Assembly: GCA_026705345.1 (NCBI GenBank)
Contig: JAPPAV010000051.1
Coordinates: forward strand, 1-32,403
Length of the DNA stretch: 32,403 bases
Direction: 5' to 3'
Origin: Gammaproteobacteria bacterium
GTDB lineage: Bacteria > Pseudomonadota > Gammaproteobacteria > Pseudomonadales > Azotimanducaceae
A model generated the notes under the pieces. That model did no database searches and had not been told where the DNA came from. It saw only the letters and a list, made by a program, of their open reading frames with translations. Positions 8,414-15,289 of the stretch are shown here, piece by piece; position 1 is the first letter of the stretch, and each line of letters starts with the position of its first letter. Position numbers and translations under genes: made by a program.

Positions 8414-9774
8414 CACCGGACCCCGTAGCGAATCGCATCGCGAGGGCAATCCACGTTGATTGTGCGAAAACGGCGGTCGGATGAACGTTGATGCACGACT
8501 TCCTCTCGGTCGATGGCGGTGTATCCGTAGTCGCGCACGATCTTGAAAGCCTCCTCGTCGCTGGCGGCGATCGTGATCAACCTGTCGATGGCGTGCCACC
8601 TGCGGCCCTCCTCCGTAATCGCCTCGAAGGCCCGTCGCGCGATGGCGGGGTGTTCGGCGTGCGCGTAGGCCGCGACGTCGACGAGGGCGTCGTCGCGGAG
8701 CCATGACGGGTCGAGACTCAACGACCATGTGAAGGCGGCGTCGGGATCGGCGTTTGCCCAAGTCGAGAGCAGCCGTCTTAACAGGCTGGGTGTCGTGATG
8801 AGGTGGCGTGGTTCTTCTCTGGCCTCGGCGACGCGTTCGGCTAGGAAGGCGGCCGCGCGCTCGGGGCTTTTTTCGGCGAAGCCGCTGATCAGGTCCGGGT
8901 ACAGGGTCCGCCATACATTGCCGGTAGAGGTCGCGGCCAATTCCAGTGCGGCATCGGGATTGGCACGCGCGATTTGGTAGATCGCGGCCCGTTTGCCTCG
9001 TTCCAGGGCGGGTCCCGACAGTTCGCCCAGCAACGTGACCACGGCGTCCACGTCGTCGCCGAGTTTACCCACCACGCGTTCGACGATCCCGGGAAAGGCC
9101 GAGTCGGTTCGGTAGTTCTTGGCCCAGGCCAGCAGTTCGCCCGCCGGTCGTTCGATCCGGGCCAGGCGGTACAGATAGGTGGTTCGCAGCGTTCCGGCGA
9201 GCCGGTCGGCGAATGCGGAGGCAGTCCTGAAGTCCCGGGAGCCCCAGTGGGCGGCCACGGATGGCCGAGCCAGGCGGCCGATTCCCGGCGGCGCGTCGAC
9301 AAGCCACTCAGCGGCGGCCGTTGGTGATTCTTCGGCCCAGATGTCCACGGCGAGGCGAAACATCCCGCGTCTCATCAGTTCGTTGGGGATCGTCTCGATG
9401 AGGTCCAGGGCGTGGAGCGGGTTGGTTCCGGCCAGCGCGATGACGGCGGCGCGAATGCGATGCCGTCGTGCCATCACGTTGGACATCTCCAAGGCGGCTT
9501 GGAACTCGGCCGCTGGATCACCGGCGACCTCGTCGGCTGGGGATTGCCGAGGCCAGTGGCTTGCGTCGAGATCCGCAGCCGCGAGCGCGTCCATGAGACG
9601 CTGCTCGGCACGCGTGCCTTGTTCTGAAGGCTCTGGGCCCGCGTTGCCTGAACCGGCGATCGCGGGCTCCCCAGCGGCATCGTCGGGAGGCCGGCGAGGC
9701 TCGACGTCCAGCCAACCCAGCGCAAAACCCGCGGCACCGCCGAGGACAATCGCAATGGTTGCTACGGCCTTCAC
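8413..9774 (-). CDS. Membrane-anchored helical-repeat protein of unknown function (paralogue 1)
   Basis: The 453-residue product has one N-terminal hydrophobic segment (VATIAIVLGGAAGFALGWL, residues 4-22) followed by a Pro/Glu/Gly-rich linker, so most of it is probably periplasmic. From about residue 90 it consists of repeated helix pairs with NP or DP turns (NPLHALDLIETIPNELMRR, NPDAALELAAT, SPERAAAFLAERV, DPDAAFTWSLSLD, HPAIARRAFEAI). This is the style of solenoid repeat common in uncharacterised secreted proteins. Its C-terminal block (EEAFKIVRDYG ... INVDCP) corresponds to that of paralogue 2. The gene lies 27 bases after the SDR stop and is coupled by TGATG to paralogue 2. I recognise no enzymatic motif. 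Confidence 0.78.
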   Translation of the reverse strand: MKAVATIAIVLGGAAGFALGWLDVEPRRPPDDAAGEPAIAGSGNAGPEPSEQGTRAEQRLMDALAAADLDASHWPRQSPADEVAGDPAAEFQAALEMSNVMARRHRIRAAVIALAGTNPLHALDLIETIPNELMRRGMFRLAVDIWAEESPTAAAEWLVDAPPGIGRLARPSVAAHWGSRDFRTASAFADRLAGTLRTTYLYRLARIERPAGELLAWAKNYRTDSAFPGIVERVVGKLGDDVDAVVTLLGELSGPALERGKRAAIYQIARANPDAALELAATSTGNVWRTLYPDLISGFAEKSPERAAAFLAERVAEAREEPRHLITTPSLLRRLLSTWANADPDAAFTWSLSLDPSWLRDDALVDVAAYAHAEHPAIARRAFEAITEEGRRWHAIDRLITIAASDEEAFKIVRDYGYTAIDREEVVHQRSSDRRFRTINVDCPRDAIRYGVR

Positions 9775-9801
9775 GGTTTGAGCTCCGGAATGTCCGTGGG
9801 G

Positions 9802-10584
9802 CTACACCACCCGGGACAGTCCCCCGTCCATGTTGATCGCGCAGCCGGTCAGGTACGACGCCCCGCCGGAGGCGAGGAACAGGGCCACGTTGCCGCACTC
9901 CTCCGCCTCGCCCATGCGGCCCATGGGCAGCGATCTGCCCGAGTTGGCCATGAACTCCTCGAAGCCGACTCGCTTGTCGGAACGGTCGTAGGCGCGGCGG
10001 ACCTGGTCGGACTTGATGCTGCCGATCATCAGGGCGTTCACCAGCACGTTGTGCGGCGCGCCTTCCCCGGCCAACACCTTGGTCAGGGCCATGCCGGCGG
10101 CGCGGGAAACGGAGGTGGGCGCCGATCCGGGCGGCGGCGCTTTCGCGGCGGTATTCAGGATATTGATGATTCGCCCCCAGCGGCGCTCCTTCATACTCGG
10201 AAACACCAGCCGGCTGAATCGAATCGCGGCGAACAGCTTGAGATCGAGGTCGGCCTGCCAGACTTCGTCGGTGATGTCCTCGAACCGACCGGTTTGGGAT
10301 TGGCCGGCGTTGTTCACCAGGATGTCGACGGGGCCCAGATCGCCAACGGTCGCCTCGACGGTCCGCTCGATCGCCCCGGCGTCGGTGACATCGCAGGAAA
10401 AGGTCGCCACACGTCCGCCGCTTTGTGCCTCGATGGCCTCCCTGGCTTCGGCCAGCAGGTTTTCGCGGCGCGCCACCAATGCCACGTCGGCGCCAGCGCC
10501 GTGGAAGGCCGCGGCCATCGCCCGGCCGAGTCCCAGGCTGCCGCCGGTGACCAGCGCGGTGCGTCCGGTTAGATCGAGGTCCAT
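9802..10584 (-). CDS. SDR-family protein with a non-canonical catalytic site
   Basis: A 260-residue Rossmann protein of the short-chain dehydrogenase/reductase superfamily. The dinucleotide-binding TGGSLGLG motif (13-20), the structural NNAG (91-94) and a C-terminal MDGGLSRVV are all present. The catalytic Y-x3-K, expected at about 157-161, reads T-S-V-S-R. The usual Ser is in NTAAK and appears to be Thr, and the usual Asn region reads DLDLKL. It therefore probably still binds NAD(P) but cannot use the standard SDR tetrad. It could be a divergent reductase, an isomerase-like protein or a regulator. The start overlaps the NRDE gene by 16 bases, indicating translational coupling. Confidence 0.85.
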   Translation of the reverse strand: MDLDLTGRTALVTGGSLGLGRAMAAAFHGAGADVALVARRENLLAEAREAIEAQSGGRVATFSCDVTDAGAIERTVEATVGDLGPVDILVNNAGQSQTGRFEDITDEVWQADLDLKLFAAIRFSRLVFPSMKERRWGRIINILNTAAKAPPPGSAPTSVSRAAGMALTKVLAGEGAPHNVLVNALMIGSIKSDQVRRAYDRSDKRVGFEEFMANSGRSLPMGRMGEAEECGNVALFLASGGASYLTGCAINMDGGLSRVV

Positions 10585-11405
10585 GTCGTCTCCTTGTTTC
10601 GAGGTTTGGAAGTCCCAGCCAGATCGATTGAGGTTGCCGAACGCTCACCCCGTTCACCGAACGGACCGTACTGGCACTCCACGAATTCTAGCGAGTCGCG
10701 CCCGAGGATAATCGCGGTGCTTGCCCGCGTGCCGTAGTCGGAACCGTGGATGAAGCACGGCGAATAGCTGCGCTCGGGCGCAAGTTCTCGATCGGACGGC
10801 GTCTCCAAGGGCAAGTGGGGCTGTCCGAGTAGCTGGATGAGGTCGTCCGTCGACGCCTCGTGGACGATGGCTGCCAAGGCAGCGGCGCCGAACACCGCCT
10901 TGGGCCACTGTTGATACGCGGGCATATGCGGTTCGGCATTCGGCGTCCCGTGCGGCGGGCCAAGGCGGGTATTGGTGAGACCGTAGACGCCGGCGCCGAG
11001 ATGGCGGACTTCGTTGGTTCGGTTGGACGTGTAGATCAATTCGCGGCCGTCGTAGGCGATGAAGTTGAAACCGGCGTAGCGGTCCAGATCAATCGTGGCG
11101 ACGAAGTCCTGGGCGGGCCGTGTGCCAGTGAGAAACTGCCTGGGAAGGTCACCACGTGACCCGGGTGGTTTAGGGGCGGTCTTGTCCTCGGTCCAGTTGG
11201 TTACCGCGGCCAGGCGCCCGTCCCGGGATACTGCGAGCCAGGTGCCGTGGGCTTCCTGGTCCCGACCGCCGAAGATTTCCGCCGGTGTCGGGTCTTCCCA
11301 CCAATGTGCGGGGCGCGTAGGCCGCGCGTAGAATTCGTCGCGGTTTGCGGCGAGTACCAGGGGGCGTTCCGGGTGCGACCGGTAGGCGAATAGGATTAGG
11401 CACAT
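10569..11405 (-). CDS. NRDE family protein (TANGO2-like)
   Basis: The 278-residue product starts MCLILFAY and has AANRDEFYARPTRPA at residues 19-33; N-R-D-E gives the family its name. Cys2 directly after the initiator Met is conserved and has been proposed as an N-terminal nucleophile. The family is found in bacteria and eukaryotes (TANGO2, linked to lipid, CoA or haem homeostasis); the bacterial function is unsettled. TNWTEDK, YGLTNTRLGPPH and STAIILGRDS are further family-like blocks. It is the first gene of a leftward four-gene group and is divergent from lgt, with 105 bases between them. Confidence 0.9.
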   Translation of the reverse strand: MCLILFAYRSHPERPLVLAANRDEFYARPTRPAHWWEDPTPAEIFGGRDQEAHGTWLAVSRDGRLAAVTNWTEDKTAPKPPGSRGDLPRQFLTGTRPAQDFVATIDLDRYAGFNFIAYDGRELIYTSNRTNEVRHLGAGVYGLTNTRLGPPHGTPNAEPHMPAYQQWPKAVFGAAALAAIVHEASTDDLIQLLGQPHLPLETPSDRELAPERSYSPCFIHGSDYGTRASTAIILGRDSLEFVECQYGPFGERGERSATSIDLAGTSKPRNKETTWTSI

Positions 11406-11510
11406 AGCGAGCCAGCGAGATGCACCTCAATCCGACAGGTGAAAGACACCATGGCGGCATCAGACAGTTGGCTCAATTGACGACGTTTCCCGACGGTCAG
11501 GAGAAACAGT

Positions 11511-12338
11511 ATGAACTATCCCGCCATCGACAAGGTGATCGTCGAGTTGGGTCCGTTGTCGATACGTTGGTACGGGTTGATGTACGTGCTCGGGGTGGCC
11601 GGCTTCTACCTGTTGGGCAAATGGCGGGTGCGGCGTGGCCTCGCGACCTGGCGGATTCAGGATCTCGCCGACCTTGTCTTCTACGGCGTGATTGGCGTCA
11701 TCGTGGGCGGGCGTGTCGGGTTCGTTTTGTTCTACGGCATGGACGCTTTCTTGATGGATCCGCTGATGCTCCTGCGCATCTGGGAGGGGGGCATGTCGTT
11801 CCATGGCGGCTTGCTGGGGGTGATCGTTGCCTGTTGGGTGTTTGCCCGCCGATCGCAACGCGATTTCCTCGAGATCTCCGACTTCGCCGCTCCGCTTGCC
11901 CCGTTGGGTCTCGGGCTTGGCCGGTTGGGGAATTTCATCAATGCCGAGTTGCCGGGGCGCGTGACCGAATTGCCGATCGGTGTGCACTTCCCCTGCGACA
12001 GCGTTCGGGAGCTGACCATGCGCTGCTTTGGCGACTATGAAACCGTCGCCCGGCATGTTTCGAGTCTCTACCAGGCCGCCTCGGATGGCGTCGTGCTGTT
12101 CGTCGTCGTCTGGCTGTTCGCGGCGAGACCGCGGACCGCCGGCCATGTATCGGGCGTATTCCTACTCGTCTACGGCAGCCTTCGGTTCATGACGGAGTTC
12201 GTCCGCGAACCCGACCCCGGTCGTGGTTTCGTGGCCTTCGACGCCTTGACGACCGGGCAGCTCCTGTCGCTGCCCATGGTCGCCTTGGGTATCTACCTGC
12301 TTTTTCTGCATCGGACGGCGTCTCGGACACCACCGTGA
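11511..12338 (+). CDS. lgt: Prolipoprotein diacylglyceryl transferase
   Basis: Lgt moves diacylglycerol from phosphatidylglycerol to the lipobox cysteine of prelipoproteins at the inner membrane. The 275-residue polytopic protein has SIRWYGLMYVLG near the N-terminus, MSFHGGLLGVI (catalytic His region) at about residues 95-105, and the Lgt signature GLGRLGNFINAELPGRVTE at about residues 136-154. Seven hydrophobic segments can be counted. The start is ATG 11511, with GGAGA 6 bases upstream. The stop overlaps the folA GTG by 4 bases (GTGA). In enterobacteria and pseudomonads thyA normally follows lgt; here folA does directly. Confidence 0.97.
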   Translation: MNYPAIDKVIVELGPLSIRWYGLMYVLGVAGFYLLGKWRVRRGLATWRIQDLADLVFYGVIGVIVGGRVGFVLFYGMDAFLMDPLMLLRIWEGGMSFHGGLLGVIVACWVFARRSQRDFLEISDFAAPLAPLGLGLGRLGNFINAELPGRVTELPIGVHFPCDSVRELTMRCFGDYETVARHVSSLYQAASDGVVLFVVVWLFAARPRTAGHVSGVFLLVYGSLRFMTEFVREPDPGRGFVAFDALTTGQLLSLPMVALGIYLLFLHRTASRTPP

Positions 12339-12832
12339 AGCGGCCGAGTCAGCGCGTCTCCCTCATCTGGGCGATGACGAGAAACCGCGTCATCGGGAAC
12401 CGAGGGGGGTTGCCGTGGAACCTGCCCGACGAAATGGCCCATTTCACCGACACGACCATGGGTCATGCCGTCATCATGGGTCGGCGGACATTCCAGTCGA
12501 GGGGTAGTCCCCTCCCGGGTCGGCACAACATCGTGTTGTCGCGGCGCGGCCATACGGCTGTCGGCGCGACGGTGGTCCGCGACTTGGACGAGGCATTGTC
12601 CGCGGCCGGTGATGGCGACTGCTTCGTGATCGGGGGCGTGTCGCCGTGCCTGGAAGCCCTGCCCCGGGCACACCGGTTAATTGTCACTTTCATCGACGCC
12701 GTAGTCGAAGGCGACACGGTTTTTCCGGAGTTGGACTTCGCTCCCTGGCGGAAGGTCGAACGCGTGCGTCATCCTGTCGACGAACGACACGCCTACGCAT
12801 TCGATATCAAGACGTTTCTGCGGCGTTGTTGA
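12335..12832 (+). CDS. folA: Dihydrofolate reductase, divergent
   Basis: Reduces dihydrofolate to tetrahydrofolate with NADPH. The 165-residue product aligns end to end with E. coli DHFR: VSLIWAMTRNRVIG, LPWNLPDEMAHF (Trp22 kept, acid 27 is Glu), VIMGRRTF, PLPGRHNIVLSRR (Arg57 kept), FVIGG, EGDTVFP. Deviations by my alignment (E. coli numbering): Ile50 is Arg (FQSRGSPLPGR), and after FVIGG the usual G-x-x-Y reads V-S-P-C, so Gly97 is Val and Tyr100 is Cys. These positions contact folate or nicotinamide, so antifolate sensitivity or kinetics may be altered. The start GTG 12335 overlaps the lgt stop. thyA is not in the window. Confidence 0.92.
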   Translation: MKRPSQRVSLIWAMTRNRVIGNRGGLPWNLPDEMAHFTDTTMGHAVIMGRRTFQSRGSPLPGRHNIVLSRRGHTAVGATVVRDLDEALSAAGDGDCFVIGGVSPCLEALPRAHRLIVTFIDAVVEGDTVFPELDFAPWRKVERVRHPVDERHAYAFDIKTFLRRC

Positions 12833-12884
12833 GGACAGGTTTCGTGCTACTAGTGGCCGAACTCGACGCGCCAAAACCAACCCC

Positions 12885-12901
12885 CCTCGCTACACGCGAG
12901 G
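12885..12901 (+). terminator. Small hairpin after folA
   Basis: A 6-bp stem, cctcgc/gcgagg, with a 5-base loop is followed by TTTG, about 50 bases after the folA stop. It could be a weak intrinsic terminator for lgt-folA. The T-run is short, so termination by this stem alone is uncertain. Confidence 0.4.
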
Positions 12902-12910
12902 TTTGAAATA

Positions 12911-12938
12911 CCTGCGGGGCGCTTAGTGTCCCCGCAGG
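12911..12938. terminator. Hairpin between convergent folA and the small membrane gene
   Basis: A perfect 9-bp stem, cctgcgggg/ccccgcagg, with a 10-base loop lies midway between two convergent genes. A third, weaker dyad (cagtta/taactg, 12949-12968) follows. Position suggests a shared bidirectional terminator or end-of-transcript structure, but neither strand has a clear T-run. Confidence 0.45.
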
Positions 12939-12978
12939 CCTATCCAGTCAGTTACCGGGAAATAACTGGCTCGGTACG

Positions 12979-13317
12979 TCAATCCCCGTCCGACGGCATG
13001 ATTCGGTTCCATGTCCGAATCGCCAGCACGGCCACGACTCCACCGAACAGTGCCACGCTGATCTGATCAACGATGTTGTCGAGGTGGGGCCCGATGACGT
13101 GGATGTGTCCGAGGACGTCGGTGGCTGCAGCGCCACCGACCGCGATGGCGAGGGCTAGGTATCCCGTCGCGTCTTCCGCATCGAGGCACATGACCCCGTA
13201 TACCAGACCAAGAACGACGATCACCAGGGGCAGGATGTTCTCCGGTACAAGATCCGGCCACAAGCCCTGCACGATTGCCGCGATGACGGCCAGGCCAACG
13301 ATGATTCTCGCTGCCAT
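12979..13317 (-). CDS. Small four-helix membrane protein of unknown function
   Basis: The frame is open from 13413, but ATG 13317 is preceded by AGGGAGG 5 bases upstream, a near-perfect ribosome site, giving 112 residues. Four hydrophobic segments follow: IIVGLAVIAAIVQGLW, ILPLVIVVLGLVYGVMCL, YLALAIAVGGAAATDVLG and ISVALFGGVVAVLAI. A short polar tail (RTWNRIMPSDGD) follows. I recognise no family. The gene stands alone, convergent with folA and divergent from fabV. Confidence 0.7.
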   Translation of the reverse strand: MAARIIVGLAVIAAIVQGLWPDLVPENILPLVIVVLGLVYGVMCLDAEDATGYLALAIAVGGAAATDVLGHIHVIGPHLDNIVDQISVALFGGVVAVLAIRTWNRIMPSDGD

Positions 13318-13585
13318 TGTTGCCTCCCTATTGTTGTTGTGTCCCAATGTGCTAACGAGCCGCCCGGTTCGGGCGAATGCCCGCGGCACGATTTGACATA
13401 TAGCACCATCCACCGGCCACCGATAGCAGCAAGTGGTAGCAAGATGTGTCTATCTGTTACGCCCTCGCCGATGCGGCCATAGCGATCCACGCCGATGCCC
13501 AAGTCCCGGCCCCCGTTGGACGGCATGGGGTCGGCGCGCGTCTATACTTGGATGCACCCATGGCAGGACCGGTGTTGTTGACTCA
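13318..13585. promoter_or_regulatory. Divergent promoter region, small membrane gene / fabV
   Basis: This holds start signals for two divergent genes. For fabV, TATACT at 13543-13548 lies 38 bases before the ATG and is a plausible -10 box; ACGGCA 17 bases upstream is a poor -35. For the leftward gene, the minus strand at about 13396-13407 reads TGCTATATG, an extended -10 type, about 80 bases before its ATG. The fabV frame is open across part of this region, but without FabV-like sequence. Confidence 0.35.
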
Positions 13586-14761
13586 ATGATCATCAAACCT
13601 CGGATTCGTGGCTTCATCTGTACGACTGCGCATCCGCTCGGATGCCGTGCCAGCGTGGATCGGCAGATCGCTGCGGTGGAAGCCGGCGGCGCGCTGGACG
13701 GGTCGAGCAACGCCCTGGTCATCGGCTGTTCGGGGGGATTTGGCTTGGCCTCGAGGATCGCGGCCGCATTCGGTTGCGGCGCCTCGACCATCGGCGTGTC
13801 CTACGAACGTGCGCCGTCGGCCAAGCGGACGGCGACGGCGGGGTGGTACAACAACCGCGCTTTCGAGTCCGTGGCAGCCGAGCGCGGACTCTACGCGCGG
13901 ACGTTCGACGGCGACGCCTTTGCCGACGACATGCGTGACGAGGTCGTGGCCGCTATCGCCGAGGACTTGGGCAAGATCGATCTCCTCGTCTACAGCCTGG
14001 CGGCGCCGGTACGGACCCACCCACGTACCGGCGAACCGTTCCGCTCCGCAATCAAGCCCATTGGCGAGCCGCTGGCCGTGAAGACATTGGACGTGAACCG
14101 AGGCGATGTCAGGGACATCGTCCTAGACCCGGCGAACGAAGAGGAAACCCGGGCGACCGTGGGCGTCATGGGGGGTGAGGACTGGGAATTCTGGATCGAC
14201 GCCTTGCACGAGGCGGGCGTCTTGGCGCCCGGCTTCCAAACGGTAGCGTTCTCCTACCTCGGTAGCGATCTCACGGCACGCATCTACCGCGAAGGAACCC
14301 TCGGACGCGCGAAGGCCGACGTGGATCGCGCCGCCGCGGTCATCAATGATCGGCTTGACGGCATGGGGGGTCGGGCACGCGTCGCCGTGCTGAAGGCGAT
14401 CGTCAGCCAGGCCAGCACGGCGATCCCGGTGGTACCTCTCTACATGTCGATATTGTTCCGGGTCATGCGGGAACAAGGCAGCCACGAGTCCTGCATCGAA
14501 CACATCGACCGGTTGTTCCGCGACGGCCTGTACGGGGAGGCCATTCCCCGCGACGAGGTGGGCCGTCTCCGCGCCGACGCTCGCGAATTGGCAGCAGAGG
14601 TGCAAGCGGAGGTCAAGCGCCGCTGGGACGTTGTCGACTCGAAGAACGTCGGTGCGCTCGCCGATCTTCAGGCGTTCCGCGAGGAGTTCCTGGCGGTGTT
14701 TGGATTCGGTCTCCCTGGCGTCGACTACGATCAGGATGTCGACCCCATGGATGGGACTTGA
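13586..14761 (+). CDS. fabV: Enoyl-ACP reductase FabV (NADH-dependent)
   Basis: FabV does the last reduction of each fatty acid elongation cycle; the family is known for resistance to triclosan. The start is ATG 13586 because MIIKPRIRGFICTTAHPLGC is the typical FabV N-terminus; the frame extends upstream without homology. The product has 391 residues, the usual length. Visible motifs are the NADH-binding GCSGGFGLASRIAAAFG (48-64), TAGWYNNRAF, VYSLAAPVRTHP, MGGEDWEFWIDAL and the catalytic Y-x8-K (Y234 to K243 in YREGTLGRAK). All expected residues are present. The VanZ-like gene starts on its stop codon. Confidence 0.97.
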   Translation: MIIKPRIRGFICTTAHPLGCRASVDRQIAAVEAGGALDGSSNALVIGCSGGFGLASRIAAAFGCGASTIGVSYERAPSAKRTATAGWYNNRAFESVAAERGLYARTFDGDAFADDMRDEVVAAIAEDLGKIDLLVYSLAAPVRTHPRTGEPFRSAIKPIGEPLAVKTLDVNRGDVRDIVLDPANEEETRATVGVMGGEDWEFWIDALHEAGVLAPGFQTVAFSYLGSDLTARIYREGTLGRAKADVDRAAAVINDRLDGMGGRARVAVLKAIVSQASTAIPVVPLYMSILFRVMREQGSHESCIEHIDRLFRDGLYGEAIPRDEVGRLRADARELAAEVQAEVKRRWDVVDSKNVGALADLQAFREEFLAVFGFGLPGVDYDQDVDPMDGT

Positions 14762-15186
14762 CCAGCGTTCCGCCGCGTCGACAGGCGATGCTGGCTTGGG
14801 GGCGAATACGCCAACGGGCTAGCGGAGGTGTTCGCGTCGCTCTCATGCGGGCGGCCTTCTGGATCCCGCTGGCCCTTTGCACCGCGGCGGCGCTCACGGC
14901 GAATCCCTCCGGCGGGGTGGCCAGCCTGTCCGGCGACACCGCCCACTTTGTCGCCTTTGCGTACCTCGCCGCAGCCCTGTTCGCGGCGCACTTCCGAGGG
15001 GGCCCGACCGCGGGGGTGGTTCTATGGCTGCTGGCCTTCGGGGTTCTAATCGAGGTGGGGCAGACGTTCATCGACGGGCGTAGCGGGGAGTTGCTCGACG
15101 TGGCCGTCGATGCGTTCGGCATCGCAATCGGATGCGCGGCCTACCGCCTGTGGGCGCGGCGTCGGCGTGCCGTAGTGGCCCCGTAG
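14758..15186 (+). CDS. VanZ-like family membrane protein
   Basis: A small polytopic protein, 142 residues from TTG 14758. It has the VanZ-like signature: GDTAHFVAFAYLAAALF in the second helix, then EVGQTFIDGRSGELLDVAVD and a final GIAIGCAAYRLW helix. VanZ gave the family its name through low-level teicoplanin resistance, but most members have no known role. The start is uncertain. The TTG overlaps the fabV stop, ATG 14788 is an alternative, and ATG 14845 directly before the first helix is the start most like other family members. The stop codon lies inside the palindromic repeat at 15181. Confidence 0.82.
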   Translation: MTSVPPRRQAMLAWGRIRQRASGGVRVALMRAAFWIPLALCTAAALTANPSGGVASLSGDTAHFVAFAYLAAALFAAHFRGGPTAGVVLWLLAFGVLIEVGQTFIDGRSGELLDVAVDAFGIAIGCAAYRLWARRRRAVVAP

Positions 15187-15263
15187 GGGCGGGGCTTGTC
15201 CCCGCCCGCGCCGGACATTGGCGTTGCCGTGGGAACGGGACGGGACAAGCCCGTTCCCTACGG
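15181..15263. repeat. MITE-like palindromic repeat with 23-bp imperfect inverted ends
   Basis: The left arm 15181-15203 and right arm 15241-15263 (reverse complement) match at 19 of 23 positions, both starting ccgtaggg and containing gggcttgtccc. Each arm also folds locally: gggcgggg/ccccgccc (15187-15194 with 15200-15207) and gggaacggg/cccgttccc (15231-15239 with 15250-15258). It has no ORF. It supplies the stop codon of the VanZ-like gene and lies between convergent genes, so it may serve as a terminator. The GTAGGG...CTTGT...CCCTAC style resembles dispersed palindromes seen in many bacterial genomes, but only one copy is in this window. Confidence 0.75.
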
Positions 15264-15289
15264 GTCGGTTGGCCTTGCTCGTCGGTTCG

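Noticed and set aside
8414-8914. N-terminal extension of paralogue 2 up to 8914
   Set aside because: The extension translates to Arg/Pro-rich sequence overlapping the C-terminal half of paralogue 1. The signal-like MSRSRAAVLIG at 8413 with TGATG coupling is the better start.
11477-11510. TTGACG before lgt as a -35 box
   Set aside because: No -10-like hexamer lies 16-18 bases downstream; that position is occupied by the lgt ribosome site.
13433-13585. N-terminal extension of FabV
   Set aside because: FabV proteins start MIIKPRIRGF, which is at 13586. The upstream codons show no similarity and include a likely promoter.
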